This document shows positions 47,064 to 58,455 of a DNA stretch of 64,000 bases, piece after piece; the first letter of the stretch is position 1; each line of letters begins with the position of its first letter. Source of the stretch: Rhodoferax sp. (GTDB lineage Bacteria; Pseudomonadota; Gammaproteobacteria; Burkholderiales; Burkholderiaceae_C); the NCBI RefSeq assembly GCF_030646845.1, contig NZ_JAUSLE010000032.1, positions 1 through 64,000 of the forward strand, in the 5' to 3' direction. A program made the translations under genes and the position numbers. The notes beneath the pieces are model-generated. The model did not search any database. It was not told where the DNA came from and saw only the letters and a list, made by a program, of their open reading frames with translations.

Positions 47064-47095
47064 CCCCTCTCTCGCCCCGCCGGGCGAAAGAGGGG
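47064..47095. terminator. Strong hairpin between convergent nadA and panC
   Basis: CCCCTCT (47064-47070) and TCGCCC (47072-47077) pair with GGGCGA (47082-47087) and AGAGGGG (47089-47095), with a single C-A mismatch and a CGCC loop. The plus-strand side is followed by CTCATTTTGCTTTT. Its place between convergent genes suggests a shared terminator. Confidence 0.65.
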
Positions 47096-47174
47096 AGTCT
47101 CATTTTGCTTTTGGTGACTGATCAGGCTTCTACGACGCGTGAGAGTGCGGGGGACCTGGCGGGCCTGACCTGGC

Positions 47175-48894
<1,720 letters not shown>

Positions 48895-48952
48895 ACGGCC
48901 TCCTCGGGATCAATGGGGGTGGGACAAGACGGCGCCGGGTGGCGCGCCGGGC

Positions 48953-50548
48953 TCAGGGCGTGAGCACCGTGCTGACCGCCTGCGGCAAAAGTTGCGGATA
49001 GTCGCGGCTGAAATGCAGGCCGCGGCTCTCATGCCGGGCCTGGGCGCTGCGCACGATCAGGTCAGCCACCAGCACCAGGTTGCGCAACTCCAGCAGGTCG
49101 CGCGTGACGTGAAACCGGGCGTAGAACTCCTGGATTTCATCCTGCAGCATCGCAATGCGGTGGGCCGCGCGCTCCAGCCGTTTGTTGGTGCGCACAATGC
49201 CGACATAGTCCCACATGAAGCGGCGCAGTTCGTCCCAGTTGTGCGAGATCACCACCACTTCGTCGGGGTCGGTCACGCGGCTGTCGTCCCAGGCGGGCAG
49301 CGGTGGGCAGGGCTGCGGTGTTTCCTGCACGATGGCCTGGGCCGCGGCGCGGGCAAACACCATGCATTCCACCAGGGAGTTGCTGGCGAGCCGGTTGGCG
49401 CCATGCAGGCCGGTGCAGGCGGTCTCGCCAATGGCGTACAGGCCGGGCAGGTCGGTATGGCCGGCCAGGTCGGTGCGCACGCCGCCGCAGGTGTAGTGGG
49501 CGGCCGGCACGACGGGAATGGGCTGTTTCGCCATGTCGATGCCGAGTTCCAGACAGCGGGCATAGATGTTGGGAAAGTGCTCCTGCAGGAAGGCCAGCGG
49601 CTGGTGCGAGATGTCAAGGTAGACGCAATCCAGGCCGCGTTTTTTCATCTCGAAATCAATGGCGCGCGCCACCACGTCGCGCGGTGCCAGCTCGGCGCGT
49701 GCATCGTGCGCCGGCATGAAGCGCGTGCCGTCAGGCAGCAGCAGACGCCCGCCCTCACCGCGCACCGCCTCGCTGATGAGAAACGACTTGGCGTGCGGGT
49801 GGTACAGGCAGGTCGGGTGAAACTGGATGAACTCCATGTTTTCCACCCGGCAACCGGCGCGCCAGGCGGCGGCAATGCCATCGCCGGTGGCGGTGTCCGG
49901 GTTGGTGGTGTAGAGGTAGACCTTGCCGGCGCCGCCGGTGGCCAGGATGGTGCGTGGCGCGCTGAAGGTGAGGACCTGGTCGGTCGCTTCATCCAGTGCG
50001 TACAGGCCCAGGCAATGGTTGGTTTCGCCGGGCTGGTGGGATGCGGCCCGTTCCAGCTTGGCGCTGGTGATCAGGTCCACCAGTGTGTGGTGCTCGAACA
50101 GGGTGATGTTGGGCGAGAGTCGCACCCGGGCCATCAGCGTGTCCTGCACGGCCGCGCCCGTGGCATCGGTCACGTGCACGATGCGGCGTTCGCTGTGGCC
50201 GCCTTCGCGGGTCAGGTGCAGGTGACCTTCTTCCTGCGAGAAGGGTACGCCCAGTTGCTGCAGCCAGCGGATACTTTCTGGCGCATGTTCCACCACGAAG
50301 CGGGTGGCGTCCAGGTCGCACAGGCCGGCGCCGGCCACCAGCGTGTCCTGCACATGGGACTCAAGGGTGTCGCCCTCTCCCATGACGGCGGCGATGCCAC
50401 CCTGGGCATAGCGGCTGGAGCCGTCGTTGAGGTCGCGCTTGGTCAGGATCGCCACGCGGTGGGTCGGGGCCAGATGCAGGGCCGCGCTCAGGCCGGCGAG
50501 GCCGCTGCCGACGATCAGGACGTCGAAATGATGGGATGACAGGGTCAC
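48953..50548 (-). CDS. nadB: L-Aspartate oxidase
   Basis: A protein of 531 residues. The FAD-binding VLIVGSGLAGLSAALHLA is at the N-terminus. SSRYAQGGIAAVMGEGD, the HPTCLYHPHAKSFLISEAVR block and the HGANRLASNSLVECMVFARA block follow. It oxidises aspartate to iminoaspartate, the substrate of NadA. It lies upstream of panB in the same direction, so NAD and CoA precursor genes are interleaved. Confidence 0.97.
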   Translation of the reverse strand: MTLSSHHFDVLIVGSGLAGLSAALHLAPTHRVAILTKRDLNDGSSRYAQGGIAAVMGEGDTLESHVQDTLVAGAGLCDLDATRFVVEHAPESIRWLQQLGVPFSQEEGHLHLTREGGHSERRIVHVTDATGAAVQDTLMARVRLSPNITLFEHHTLVDLITSAKLERAASHQPGETNHCLGLYALDEATDQVLTFSAPRTILATGGAGKVYLYTTNPDTATGDGIAAAWRAGCRVENMEFIQFHPTCLYHPHAKSFLISEAVRGEGGRLLLPDGTRFMPAHDARAELAPRDVVARAIDFEMKKRGLDCVYLDISHQPLAFLQEHFPNIYARCLELGIDMAKQPIPVVPAAHYTCGGVRTDLAGHTDLPGLYAIGETACTGLHGANRLASNSLVECMVFARAAAQAIVQETPQPCPPLPAWDDSRVTDPDEVVVISHNWDELRRFMWDYVGIVRTNKRLERAAHRIAMLQDEIQEFYARFHVTRDLLELRNLVLVADLIVRSAQARHESRGLHFSRDYPQLLPQAVSTVLTP

Positions 50549-50572
50549 GGGGCGCAGACTCGCAGAGGGCGT

Positions 50573-51430
50573 TCAGAGTGGCGAATAAGCCAGCCTGACG
50601 TAAATGGGGGCAAACACTTCAGCCTGGGTAATTTCGATCAGGGTTTCCTTGGCGAGCTCGAGCAGGGCGATGAAGGTGACGACCAGTACCGGCGTGCCCT
50701 TGGCCGCGTCAAACAGCTCCTCAAATTCGACAAAGCGGCGGCCCTGCAGTTTTTTCAGCACCATGCTCATGTGCTCGCGCACAGACAGCTCTTCCCGCGT
50801 GATCCTGTGGTGCTGCACCAGCTTGGCCCGTTTCAGGATGTCGCGCCAGGCTTCCTGCAGATCGACGACATTCACATCCGGAAAACGCGGTTGCAGTGAC
50901 TGCTCGATGAAGACCTGGGCCTTGAGGAAGTCGCGGCCAAACTGGGGCACCGCGTTGAGCTTGGCACCGGCCAGCTTCATCTGCTCGTATTCCAGCAGAC
51001 GGCGCACCAGCTCGGCGCGGGGGTCTTCGGCTTCCTGCCCCTCTGCCACTTTCTTGGGTGGCAGCAACATGCGTGACTTGATCTCAATCAGCATGGCGGC
51101 CATCAGCAGGTATTCGGCGGCCAGCTCCAGATTGCGGCCGCGAATTTCCTCGACATACACCAGGTACTGGCGGGTCACCCCCGCCATCGGAATGTCCAGA
51201 ATGTTGAAATTCTGCTTGCGGATCAGGTACAGCAGCAGGTCCAGCGGACCTTCAAAGGCTTCCAGGAAGACTTCCAGCGCATCCGGCGGAATGTACAAAT
51301 CGCGCGGCATGGCAAACAGGGGCTCGCCGTACAGGCGGGCGACGGCGACGTGGTCGACCACGTCCGGCATGCCCGGTGAATCGGACGATCTGCGGACGCT
51401 CAACTCGGCGCTGGCAATGGTGTCAGACAT
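50573..51430 (-). CDS. scpA: Segregation and condensation protein A
   Basis: A protein of 285 residues of the kleisin family. EAFEGPLDLLLYLIRKQNFN and the helix EIKSRMLLPPKK are its signatures. It bridges the SMC heads with ScpB in chromosome condensation. The C-terminal winged helix is the second SMC-binding end (KKLQGRRFVEFEELFDAAKG). It lies 24 bases upstream of nadB in the same direction. Confidence 0.95.
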   Translation of the reverse strand: MSDTIASAELSVRRSSDSPGMPDVVDHVAVARLYGEPLFAMPRDLYIPPDALEVFLEAFEGPLDLLLYLIRKQNFNILDIPMAGVTRQYLVYVEEIRGRNLELAAEYLLMAAMLIEIKSRMLLPPKKVAEGQEAEDPRAELVRRLLEYEQMKLAGAKLNAVPQFGRDFLKAQVFIEQSLQPRFPDVNVVDLQEAWRDILKRAKLVQHHRITREELSVREHMSMVLKKLQGRRFVEFEELFDAAKGTPVLVVTFIALLELAKETLIEITQAEVFAPIYVRLAYSPL

Positions 51431-51435
51431 GCATC

Positions 51436-51480
51436 TGCTACAAAATATATAGCTGCTAGCGCTTTGTTTTCGAGGGCTGG
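51436..51480 (+). repeat. Interspersed repeat copy H upstream of scpA
   Basis: TGCTACAAAATATATAGC, then TGCTAGCGCTTTGTTTTCG, then AGGGCTGG. The first hairpin and spacing fit the family, while the core is diverged. It fills the DUF3460-scpA gap. Confidence 0.65.
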
Positions 51481-51495
51481 ATGCGTATTTTGCTG

Positions 51496-51702
51496 TTAGC
51501 TGGCGTCGGTCTGGTAGACGTACGGTTTCTGGTCAACCTCGGCCTCCCGGTATTCGCTCCAGGCGCTGCGGTCAACCGGCTTGTCCCACAGCAGGTCACG
51601 GCCCTGGCGCTGCTTGGCCTCCAGCGCAGGGTCTTTGGCTTTCAGCTGCTCGATGAACTGGGTCACGTCAGACTGGTACTTGGGGCGGTAAAAAATATTC
51701 AT
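51496..51702 (-). CDS. DUF3460 small protein
   Basis: A 68-residue soluble protein, MNIFYRPKYQSDVTQFIEQL, then KQRQGRDLLWDKP and DQKPYVYQ. This matches the betaproteobacterial DUF3460 family, whose function is unknown. It precedes scpA in the same direction, as it does in other Burkholderiales. Confidence 0.88.
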   Translation of the reverse strand: MNIFYRPKYQSDVTQFIEQLKAKDPALEAKQRQGRDLLWDKPVDRSAWSEYREAEVDQKPYVYQTDAS

Positions 51703-51815
51703 GGACTAAACCTCTTTGGCGCATTTTACCGGGGCCGGCGTTGCGGTTGGCACCGTACGACAGCGAGTACCATTAGTTACATGTGCATCCGAACCTGTTT
51801 TTTTGCTGACGCTGA

Positions 51816-53840
51816 ATGAACGGTTTGTCCCACCCCGCAACATGGGTTCATCTGGACTGGGTCCTGGTGGTGGTCGTCGCCTGGCTGATCACAGGGGTGA
51901 CCGGGGTGTTTGCACTGCGACGTTTCAGGCTGGTAGCCACCGTGCTGTTTCCGGTGAGTGCCTGCTTCTCCCTCGTGCTGCTGGGACTGGCCTTGAGCGC
52001 TGTGGGCAGCAGGCCGGAGGTGGCGGTACTGCCCATCGGGTTGCCCCAACTGCCGTTTCATCTGCGCCTGGACAGTCTCTCGGCCTTCTTTCTGATGGTG
52101 ATTGGCGGTGTGTCGGCCGGCGTGTCGGCCTTCGCCGCCGGTTATTTCCGCAAGGGTGAAGGAACACCGCCCGGCTTGATCTGTTTTGAATACCATGTCT
52201 TTCTGGCCAGTATTGTCATGGTCGTGATCGCCGACGATGCCTACGCCTTCATGGTGGCCTGGGAGACGATGGCGTTTTCGTCATTCTTCCTTGTCATGGC
52301 CAACCACCGCAGTGCCGAAATCCGCAATGCGGGCTATCTCTACATGCTGGTGGCGCATATTGGTGCCTTGGGCATCCTGCTGTGTTTCGGTGTGTTGCAG
52401 GCGAACACGGGCGACTACACCTTTGCCAATATGCGGGCTCAGCACTTGTCGCCGTTCTGGGGTTCGGTCGCGTTTGTTCTGGCGGTGTTTGGCTTTGGCG
52501 CCAAGGCGGGCATCCTGCCCCTGCACGCCTGGTTGCCCGAGGCGCATCCGGCGGCGCCGTCCCCTTTTTCCGCCTTGATGAGCGGCGTCATGCTGAAGAT
52601 CGCGCTGTACGGCATTCTGCGGGTGTCGTTTGACCTGCTGCAAACGCGTATCTGGTGGTGGGGGGTGTTGCTGATGGCGATTGGACTGGCCACGGCGCTG
52701 TTTGGCGTCATCTTCTCCACGGTGCAGGTGGAGATGAAGCGTTTGCTGGCCTATTCCTCCATTGAGAACGTGGGCTTGATGTGCGCCGGTTTCGGCTTGT
52801 CCCTGCTGTTCTCGGCCTATGGCATGAGCGCGTTGGCCGCCCTGGCCCTGACGGCCGCCCTGTACCACCTGGTGAGTCACGCCTTCTTCAAGAGCCTGCT
52901 GTTTTGCAGCACCGGTGCGGTGCTGCATGCCACCGGGGAGCGCAGCCTGGGCAAGCTGGGTGGCCTGATTCGCTACATGCCCTGGGTGGCCTGGCCGTCC
53001 CTGATCGGTGCGCTGGCCTGTGCCGGACTGCCGCCCCTGGGGGGATTCGTGGCGGAATGGCTGTTGTTGCAGAGTTTTCTTTTTACCACCGGCTTGCCCA
53101 GTTCATTTCTCAACATGCTGGTGCCCGTCGTGGCCGCGCTGATTGCCTTGATTTCAGCCCTGTCCGGCTACACCATGGTCAAATTCTTCGGCGTTATTTT
53201 CCTGGGCCAGCCACGGGAAGAAAAACTCGTTCATGCGCATGACGCAGGCCCTTGGGAGCGCGCGGGCATGCTCTGGCTGGCGCTTGGCTGTGTCGTGCTG
53301 GGGCTGTTGCCGAATCAGGTGATCACGCTGATGCACCCCGTCACGCAACTGATGGTATCCGCCGGTCTGGCGCAGACTGTGGCGGCCAGCGGCTGGTTGC
53401 TGGTGCCGGTGGACATCCAGCGTGCAAGCTACGCACCGGCGATCTTCCTGCTGGGCGTGATGGCCAGCTTTGCGCTGGCGTACCTGATCGTTCGCAAGTT
53501 CTTCAAAGGCGGTACGCGGCGTGCACCACCCTGGGACTGTGGCTACCCCTGGCAAAACGCCCGCATGCAGGACACGGCGGAAGGGTTCGGGCAACCGATC
53601 CGGCAGATCTTCGAGCCCATGTTCCGGATGAAGCGGGACCTGCCCACGCCATTCGACGAGCAACCACGCTATGGGGTGACCGTGGAGGACCCGATGTGGC
53701 ACTGGTTGTACCTGCCGGTGGCAGCCATCGTCGAGCGCTGCTCGAAACTGATCGGTCTGCTGCAGCAAGGGCGCATCGCCGTTTATCTGATCTACAGTTT
53801 TGTGACCCTGATCGTGGTGCTGCTGGTGGTGAAGCAATGA
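51816..53840 (+). CDS. Hydrogenase-4 subunit B-like antiporter subunit (HyfB-like)
   Basis: A protein of 674 residues with about 16 transmembrane helices, homologous to HyfB and to complex I NuoL/M/N. GAKAGILPLHAWLPEAHPAA and LLAYSSIENVGLMCAGFG contain the conserved Lys, His and Glu of the proton channel. It should pump or conduct ions across the inner membrane. It opens a six-gene overlapping operon. No clear ribosome binding site precedes the ATG, so the start may be slightly off. Confidence 0.9.
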   Translation: MNGLSHPATWVHLDWVLVVVVAWLITGVTGVFALRRFRLVATVLFPVSACFSLVLLGLALSAVGSRPEVAVLPIGLPQLPFHLRLDSLSAFFLMVIGGVSAGVSAFAAGYFRKGEGTPPGLICFEYHVFLASIVMVVIADDAYAFMVAWETMAFSSFFLVMANHRSAEIRNAGYLYMLVAHIGALGILLCFGVLQANTGDYTFANMRAQHLSPFWGSVAFVLAVFGFGAKAGILPLHAWLPEAHPAAPSPFSALMSGVMLKIALYGILRVSFDLLQTRIWWWGVLLMAIGLATALFGVIFSTVQVEMKRLLAYSSIENVGLMCAGFGLSLLFSAYGMSALAALALTAALYHLVSHAFFKSLLFCSTGAVLHATGERSLGKLGGLIRYMPWVAWPSLIGALACAGLPPLGGFVAEWLLLQSFLFTTGLPSSFLNMLVPVVAALIALISALSGYTMVKFFGVIFLGQPREEKLVHAHDAGPWERAGMLWLALGCVVLGLLPNQVITLMHPVTQLMVSAGLAQTVAASGWLLVPVDIQRASYAPAIFLLGVMASFALAYLIVRKFFKGGTRRAPPWDCGYPWQNARMQDTAEGFGQPIRQIFEPMFRMKRDLPTPFDEQPRYGVTVEDPMWHWLYLPVAAIVERCSKLIGLLQQGRIAVYLIYSFVTLIVVLLVVKQ

Positions 53841-54787
53841 GCCTGTTGGGTCTGATCTCCCAGCTGCTGGCGATTGTGGTCGCGCTGGCGCTGGCGCCGC
53901 TGCTCTCGGGCTGGGTGAACCAGTGGCGCGCCCGGCTACAGAACAAGTCAGCCCCGGGCTTGCTGCAGCCCTACCGCGTCCTGCACAAGCTGTTCAACAA
54001 GGAGTCCGTGCTGGCCGAGCACGCCTCGCCGCTGTTTCGCATGGTTCCCTACATCGTGTTTGGCTGCATGGTTCTGGCCAGCGCCATCGTTCCGACGCTG
54101 TCGACGGACCTGCCCTTGTCACCCGCCGCAGACGCCATCGCCCTGGTCGGTTTGTTTGCCCTGGCGCGTGTTTTCATTTCCCTGGCGGCGATGGATGTGG
54201 GCACGGCATTTGGCACGCTCGGCGCCCGGCGCGAAATGCTGGTTGGCTTCCTGGCCGAACCGGCGCTGCTGATGGTGCTTTTTTGTGCCTCCATGATTTC
54301 CCGTTCGACCTCACTCACCACCATCGTCGAAACGCTGGCGCATCGGGAACTGGCGATCTACCCCAGCCTGCTGGTGGCGGGTGTGGCTTTCACCATGGTG
54401 TCGCTGGCCGAGAACGCCCGCGTGCCGGTGGACAACCCAGAAACCCACCTGGAACTCACCATGATTCACGAGGCCCTGATCCTCGAATACTCGGGGCGCC
54501 ACCTGGCGCTACTGGAATGGGCGGCCAGTCTGAAGCTGTTTGCCTATTCCTGCGTCGGGCTGGCGCTGTTTTTCCCCTGGGGTGTGGCGCAAGCCGATGC
54601 GCCGCTGGCGCTGCTGCTGGCGTTGCCGGTCCTCATCATCAAGCTGGCGGTGGGCGGCGTCTTGCTGGCTTGCATCGAGGCGCTCAGCGCGAAGATGCGC
54701 ATCTTCCGGGTGCCTGAATTCCTGGCCACCGCCTTTTTGCTGGCGGTGATCGGCCTGCTGGTCAACATCTTGCTGGGGGTCGCATGA
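53837..54787 (+). CDS. NuoH/HyfC-like membrane subunit
   Basis: A protein of 316 residues with about eight transmembrane helices. LAENARVPVDNPETHLELTM and HEALILEYSGRHLALLEWA are the conserved NuoH/HyfC loop, with its acidic residues at the membrane-hydrophilic interface. It couples the peripheral Fe-S arm to the ion channel. The ATG overlaps the upstream stop (ATGA). A longer open frame from 53252 is only a shadow of the gene before it. Confidence 0.92.
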   Translation: MSLLGLISQLLAIVVALALAPLLSGWVNQWRARLQNKSAPGLLQPYRVLHKLFNKESVLAEHASPLFRMVPYIVFGCMVLASAIVPTLSTDLPLSPAADAIALVGLFALARVFISLAAMDVGTAFGTLGARREMLVGFLAEPALLMVLFCASMISRSTSLTTIVETLAHRELAIYPSLLVAGVAFTMVSLAENARVPVDNPETHLELTMIHEALILEYSGRHLALLEWAASLKLFAYSCVGLALFFPWGVAQADAPLALLLALPVLIIKLAVGGVLLACIEALSAKMRIFRVPEFLATAFLLAVIGLLVNILLGVA

Positions 54788-55443
54788 TCCAATTCGTGCC
54801 CCAGTTGATCAACCTGTTCGCGACCCTGATCCTGATGCTGTCGTTTGCCATGATTTCACAGCGCCGCATCGTTTCCCTGATCAATCTGTTCACGTTGCAG
54901 GGTGCCGCCCTGGTGGCAGCGTCCATCCTGCTCGGCTACGCGACAAATCAGCCGGATCTCTATGTGTCAGCGGGCCTGACCCTGGTGCTGAAAGTCATTT
55001 TGATCCCCTGGCTGTTGCACCGGGTCATCCGGCGCCTGAACGTGCGCTGGGACGTGGAAACGCTGATCAACATCCCCACCACGATGCTGGTCGGCATTGT
55101 GCTGGTGATTTTTTCCTTCAGTCTGGCCCTGCCGATTTCGCGTCTGTCGTCCTCCATGGCCGGTGGCTCGCTCGGCATTGCGCTGGCCTGCGTGCTGCTC
55201 TCCTTCATGATGATGATCACCCGCTCCAAGGCGGTGCCGCAGGTGATCGGGTTTCTCTCGATGGAAAACGGCCTGATTTTTGCGGCCACCACGGTCACCA
55301 GTGGCATGCCCATGATCGTCGAGTTCGGCATTGCGCTGGACGTGCTGGTAGGTGTGCTGATTCTGGGTGTGTTCATGTTCCAGATACGTGAAAAATTCGA
55401 CAGCCTGGACATCCACCATCTCGAAGCGCTCAAGGAAGACTGA
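54784..55443 (+). CDS. HyfE-like membrane subunit (NuoK-related)
   Basis: A protein of 219 residues with about seven transmembrane helices. SLINLFTLQGAALVAASILL resembles NuoK, and MENGLIFAATTVTSGMPMIV carries a glutamate of the HyfE/NuoK channel. It overlaps the previous gene by four bases. E. coli HyfE has the same size (about 216). Confidence 0.88.
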   Translation: MIQFVPQLINLFATLILMLSFAMISQRRIVSLINLFTLQGAALVAASILLGYATNQPDLYVSAGLTLVLKVILIPWLLHRVIRRLNVRWDVETLINIPTTMLVGIVLVIFSFSLALPISRLSSSMAGGSLGIALACVLLSFMMMITRSKAVPQVIGFLSMENGLIFAATTVTSGMPMIVEFGIALDVLVGVLILGVFMFQIREKFDSLDIHHLEALKED

Positions 55444-55445
55444 CC

Positions 55446-56900
55446 GTGCCCGCCCTGTTTTTTGTTCTGGGGTTCCCGCTGCTTGGAGGTGCGGTCCTGG
55501 CTGTGACCGGCCATCGTGATTTCGCCCGCAACGTCAATGTCGCCTTCAGCCTGGCGACCTTTGTTGCGGCCTGTGTGCTGACGGCGCAGGTCGTTGCCGA
55601 TGGACCGATGTTTGTCTGGGACAAACAGTTCTTCATTGATCCGCTGAATGTGTTTCTGGTCGCCCTGACCACCTTTGTCGGGCTCACCACCGCCATCTTC
55701 TCCCGACCCTACATGCGGGTGGAACAAGACCGCGGCAAGATGACACCGCCGCGCATGCGCCTGTACCACGGCATGTACCAGTTGTTCAGCTTCACCATGC
55801 TGCTGGCGCTGACCACCAACAACCTGGGCATTCTGTGGGTGGCGATGGAGGCGGCCACCCTGACCACGGTGATGCTGGTCAGTGTCTACCGCACGGCGGC
55901 GAGTCTGGAGGCTGCCTGGAAGTATTTCATCCTGTGTGGCGTCGGTATTGCCCAGGCCCTGCTCGGCACCGTGCTGTTGTACATGGCGGCGGAAAAAGTG
56001 CTGGGCCCACACGGCGCCACGCTGCTGTGGACCAGTCTGGATGCAATCAAGACCCAGCTCGACCCGGCCATCGTCACGCTCGCCTTTGCTTTCCTGTTTA
56101 TCGGCTACGGTGCCAAGGTCGGCATGGTGCCCCTGCACAGCTGGTTGCCGGATGCGCACGCGGAAGGCCCCACGCCCGTATCCGCCGTGTTGTCCGGCCT
56201 GTTGCTCAATGTCGCCATGTATGCCGTACTGCGCTGCAAGGTGCTCACCGACGGCGCCCTGCAGAGCCCCCTGGCCGGACAACTCATGATGGGTTTTGGT
56301 CTGCTCTCGGTGGTGGTGGCGGCCTTCTTCCTGTCGCGCCAGAAAGACGTCAAGCGCATGTTTTCCTACTCGTCGATCGAGCACATGGGCCTGATCACCT
56401 TTGCCTTCGGCATGGGCGGCCCCGTTGCCAACTTCGCAGGCCTGTTGCACATGACGGTGCATTCACTTATCAAGTCGGCCATTTTCTATGCGGTGGGGCA
56501 CGCGACGCAGAAGGCCGGGACACAGATCATGAGCGAGATTCGCGGCCTCATCAAGGTGAATCCGACCGTAGGCTGGGGCCTGATGCTGGGCGTGATGGCA
56601 ATCCTGGGCATGCCGCCGTTTGGTGTGTTTGCCAGCGAGTTCCTCATCCTCACCACGGCGATGCGCGAGCAGCCCTGGGCCACGCCTTTTCTGTTCCTGG
56701 CCCTCGGTGTCGCGTTTGCCTCCATGCTTGTTCGCGTGCTGCCCATGGTGTTCGGCGAGACATCGCTCAAGCCGCTGGCCCATCCACCGGCTTTGTTGCC
56801 GGTGTTCATCCATCTGGGTCTGGGTCTGGTGCTGGGTTTGTATATCCCGCCCTATCTGAATACCTGGTACGTGCAGGCAGCCCGCATGTTGGGAGGCTGA
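55446..56900 (+). CDS. HyfF-like antiporter subunit (NuoN/M-related)
   Basis: A protein of 484 residues starting with GTG two bases after the previous stop. GAKVGMVPLHSWLPDAHAEG and MFSYSSIEHMGLITFAFGMG are the antiporter signatures. About 14 transmembrane helices. It is a second channel-type subunit beside the HyfB-like one. HyfD, the third channel subunit of E. coli hydrogenase 4, has no counterpart here. Confidence 0.9.
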   Translation: MPALFFVLGFPLLGGAVLAVTGHRDFARNVNVAFSLATFVAACVLTAQVVADGPMFVWDKQFFIDPLNVFLVALTTFVGLTTAIFSRPYMRVEQDRGKMTPPRMRLYHGMYQLFSFTMLLALTTNNLGILWVAMEAATLTTVMLVSVYRTAASLEAAWKYFILCGVGIAQALLGTVLLYMAAEKVLGPHGATLLWTSLDAIKTQLDPAIVTLAFAFLFIGYGAKVGMVPLHSWLPDAHAEGPTPVSAVLSGLLLNVAMYAVLRCKVLTDGALQSPLAGQLMMGFGLLSVVVAAFFLSRQKDVKRMFSYSSIEHMGLITFAFGMGGPVANFAGLLHMTVHSLIKSAIFYAVGHATQKAGTQIMSEIRGLIKVNPTVGWGLMLGVMAILGMPPFGVFASEFLILTTAMREQPWATPFLFLALGVAFASMLVRVLPMVFGETSLKPLAHPPALLPVFIHLGLGLVLGLYIPPYLNTWYVQAARMLGG

Positions 56901-56904
56901 ACCG

Positions 56905-58455
56905 ATGAATATTCCTGGCGTGACGATCAATCTGCAGGCCGTGCTGGCACCCGTGCCAATCTGGCGCGCACGCGTCACGGCCGATGACTGGCGCGCCGCG
57001 GCCTTTGCGGTGCGCGAGGCAGGCGGGCGACTGCTGGCCTTGTGGGGCGGAGCCCACGCTGCTGGCCCATCGGTATGTGTGGCCTACGTGACGTTGGACG
57101 GTCTGGTCTGGCTGGAACTGCCGCTGGACGGCGAGCAGCCCACTTACCCGGACCTGGTGCCCTTCTTTCCCGCGGCCGCCAGAATGCAGCGGGCGGCGGC
57201 CGACTTGTCGGGCATCCGAGCCAGTGGTACCAAGGACCAGCGCCCGTGGCTCAACCATGGTGCCTGGCCTGCGGATTATTTTCCGTTGCGCCACGGCACG
57301 GACGCTTCGCAAGCGCTCCCTGACACCCCCTTGCAGGATTACCCCTTCGTCCGCGTCGAAGGCGACGGCGTGCATGAGATCGCGGTCGGTCCCGTGCACG
57401 CGGGCGTCATTGAACCCGGGCATTTCCGTTTTTCCGTCGTCGGTGAAAAAGTGCTGCGCCTGGAGCAGCGCCTGGGCTATACCCACAAGGGCATTGAGCA
57501 GCGCATGACGCAATTGCCCCCCTTGCAGGCGCACCGTCTGGCAGGAAGGGTGTCGGGCGACTCCACCGTGGCGTACGCCTGGGCCTACAGCATGGCACTG
57601 GAAGCGGCGACGGCCTGCGACATCCCGCCACGCGCATCCCACTTGCGCGCGCTGCTGCTGGAACGCGAACGCGTCGCCAACCATCTGGGCGATTTGGGCG
57701 CGCTCGGCAACGACGCGGCCTTTGCCTTTGGCCTGGCCCAGTTTTCGCGCCTGCGCGAAGACTGGCTGCGCCTGTCCCGCGATGTGTTCGGGCATCGCTT
57801 GATGATGGACTGCGTGGTGCCGGGTGGCGCGGCCTGCGATATTGACCTTACCCACATCGACCGGCTACGCCAGCAATGCGATGCCGTGGAAAACGAAGTG
57901 CAGACCCTGCGTGCCGTGTACGAGGAGCATGCGGGTCTGCAGGACCGCTTCATGACCACCGGGCGTGTGACGCCAGCGCTGGCGGCGCAATTGGGGCTGA
58001 CCGGACTGGCCGGCCGGGCCAGCGGCCAGGCGTGGGACCTGCGCTGCGACCATCCATGGGCGCCCTATGACATCTTGCAGGTGAAGATGGCGACCCATCG
58101 CAATGGCGATGTCGCTGCCCGGGTGGCGACGCGGTTCGAGGAAGTGTTTGAGTCGCTGCGGCTGACAAGGGGAATTCTGTCTGGCCTTCCTCCGGGCCCG
58201 GTGCGCCAGGACCTGTGCTTGCCCGACCATGCCACAGGTGGGGCGGGGTGGGTCGAGGGCTGGCGCGGCGAGGTCTTTGTGGCCCTTGAGCTTGACAGTG
58301 CGGCTGATCAGCATCGCATCATTCGCTGCCATTGCCACGATCCTTCCTGGCAGAACTGGCCGGTGCTGGAGCACGCCATCATCGGCAATATCGTGCCCGA
58401 CTTCCCGCTCATCAACAAGTCGTTCAACCTCAGCTATTCGGGGCAGGATTTATGA
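56905..58455 (+). CDS. NuoC/D-HyfG-like large subunit lacking the [NiFe] cysteines
   Basis: A protein of 516 residues. The first 170 resemble NuoC/HyfG-N, and the rest resemble the NiFe/NuoD large subunit (LRLEQRLGYTHKGIEQRM, ERERVANHLGDLGALGND). In hydrogenases the L1 motif is RxCGxC; here it is RVSGDSTVAYAW with serines at 217 and 220. The L2 CxxC near the C-terminus is also absent, since the protein ends FNLSYSGQDL. It cannot hold a nickel-iron site and so is not a hydrogenase. Complexes of this type are known as energy-converting hydrogenase-related (Ehr); their substrate is unknown. Confidence 0.9.
   Translation: MNIPGVTINLQAVLAPVPIWRARVTADDWRAAAFAVREAGGRLLALWGGAHAAGPSVCVAYVTLDGLVWLELPLDGEQPTYPDLVPFFPAAARMQRAAADLSGIRASGTKDQRPWLNHGAWPADYFPLRHGTDASQALPDTPLQDYPFVRVEGDGVHEIAVGPVHAGVIEPGHFRFSVVGEKVLRLEQRLGYTHKGIEQRMTQLPPLQAHRLAGRVSGDSTVAYAWAYSMALEAATACDIPPRASHLRALLLERERVANHLGDLGALGNDAAFAFGLAQFSRLREDWLRLSRDVFGHRLMMDCVVPGGAACDIDLTHIDRLRQQCDAVENEVQTLRAVYEEHAGLQDRFMTTGRVTPALAAQLGLTGLAGRASGQAWDLRCDHPWAPYDILQVKMATHRNGDVAARVATRFEEVFESLRLTRGILSGLPPGPVRQDLCLPDHATGGAGWVEGWRGEVFVALELDSAADQHRIIRCHCHDPSWQNWPVLEHAIIGNIVPDFPLINKSFNLSYSGQDL

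Noticed and set aside
54960..56462. Minus-strand open frame of 500 codons opposite the hydrogenase-like operon
   Set aside because: Gln/His-rich shadow running across two genes on the other strand.
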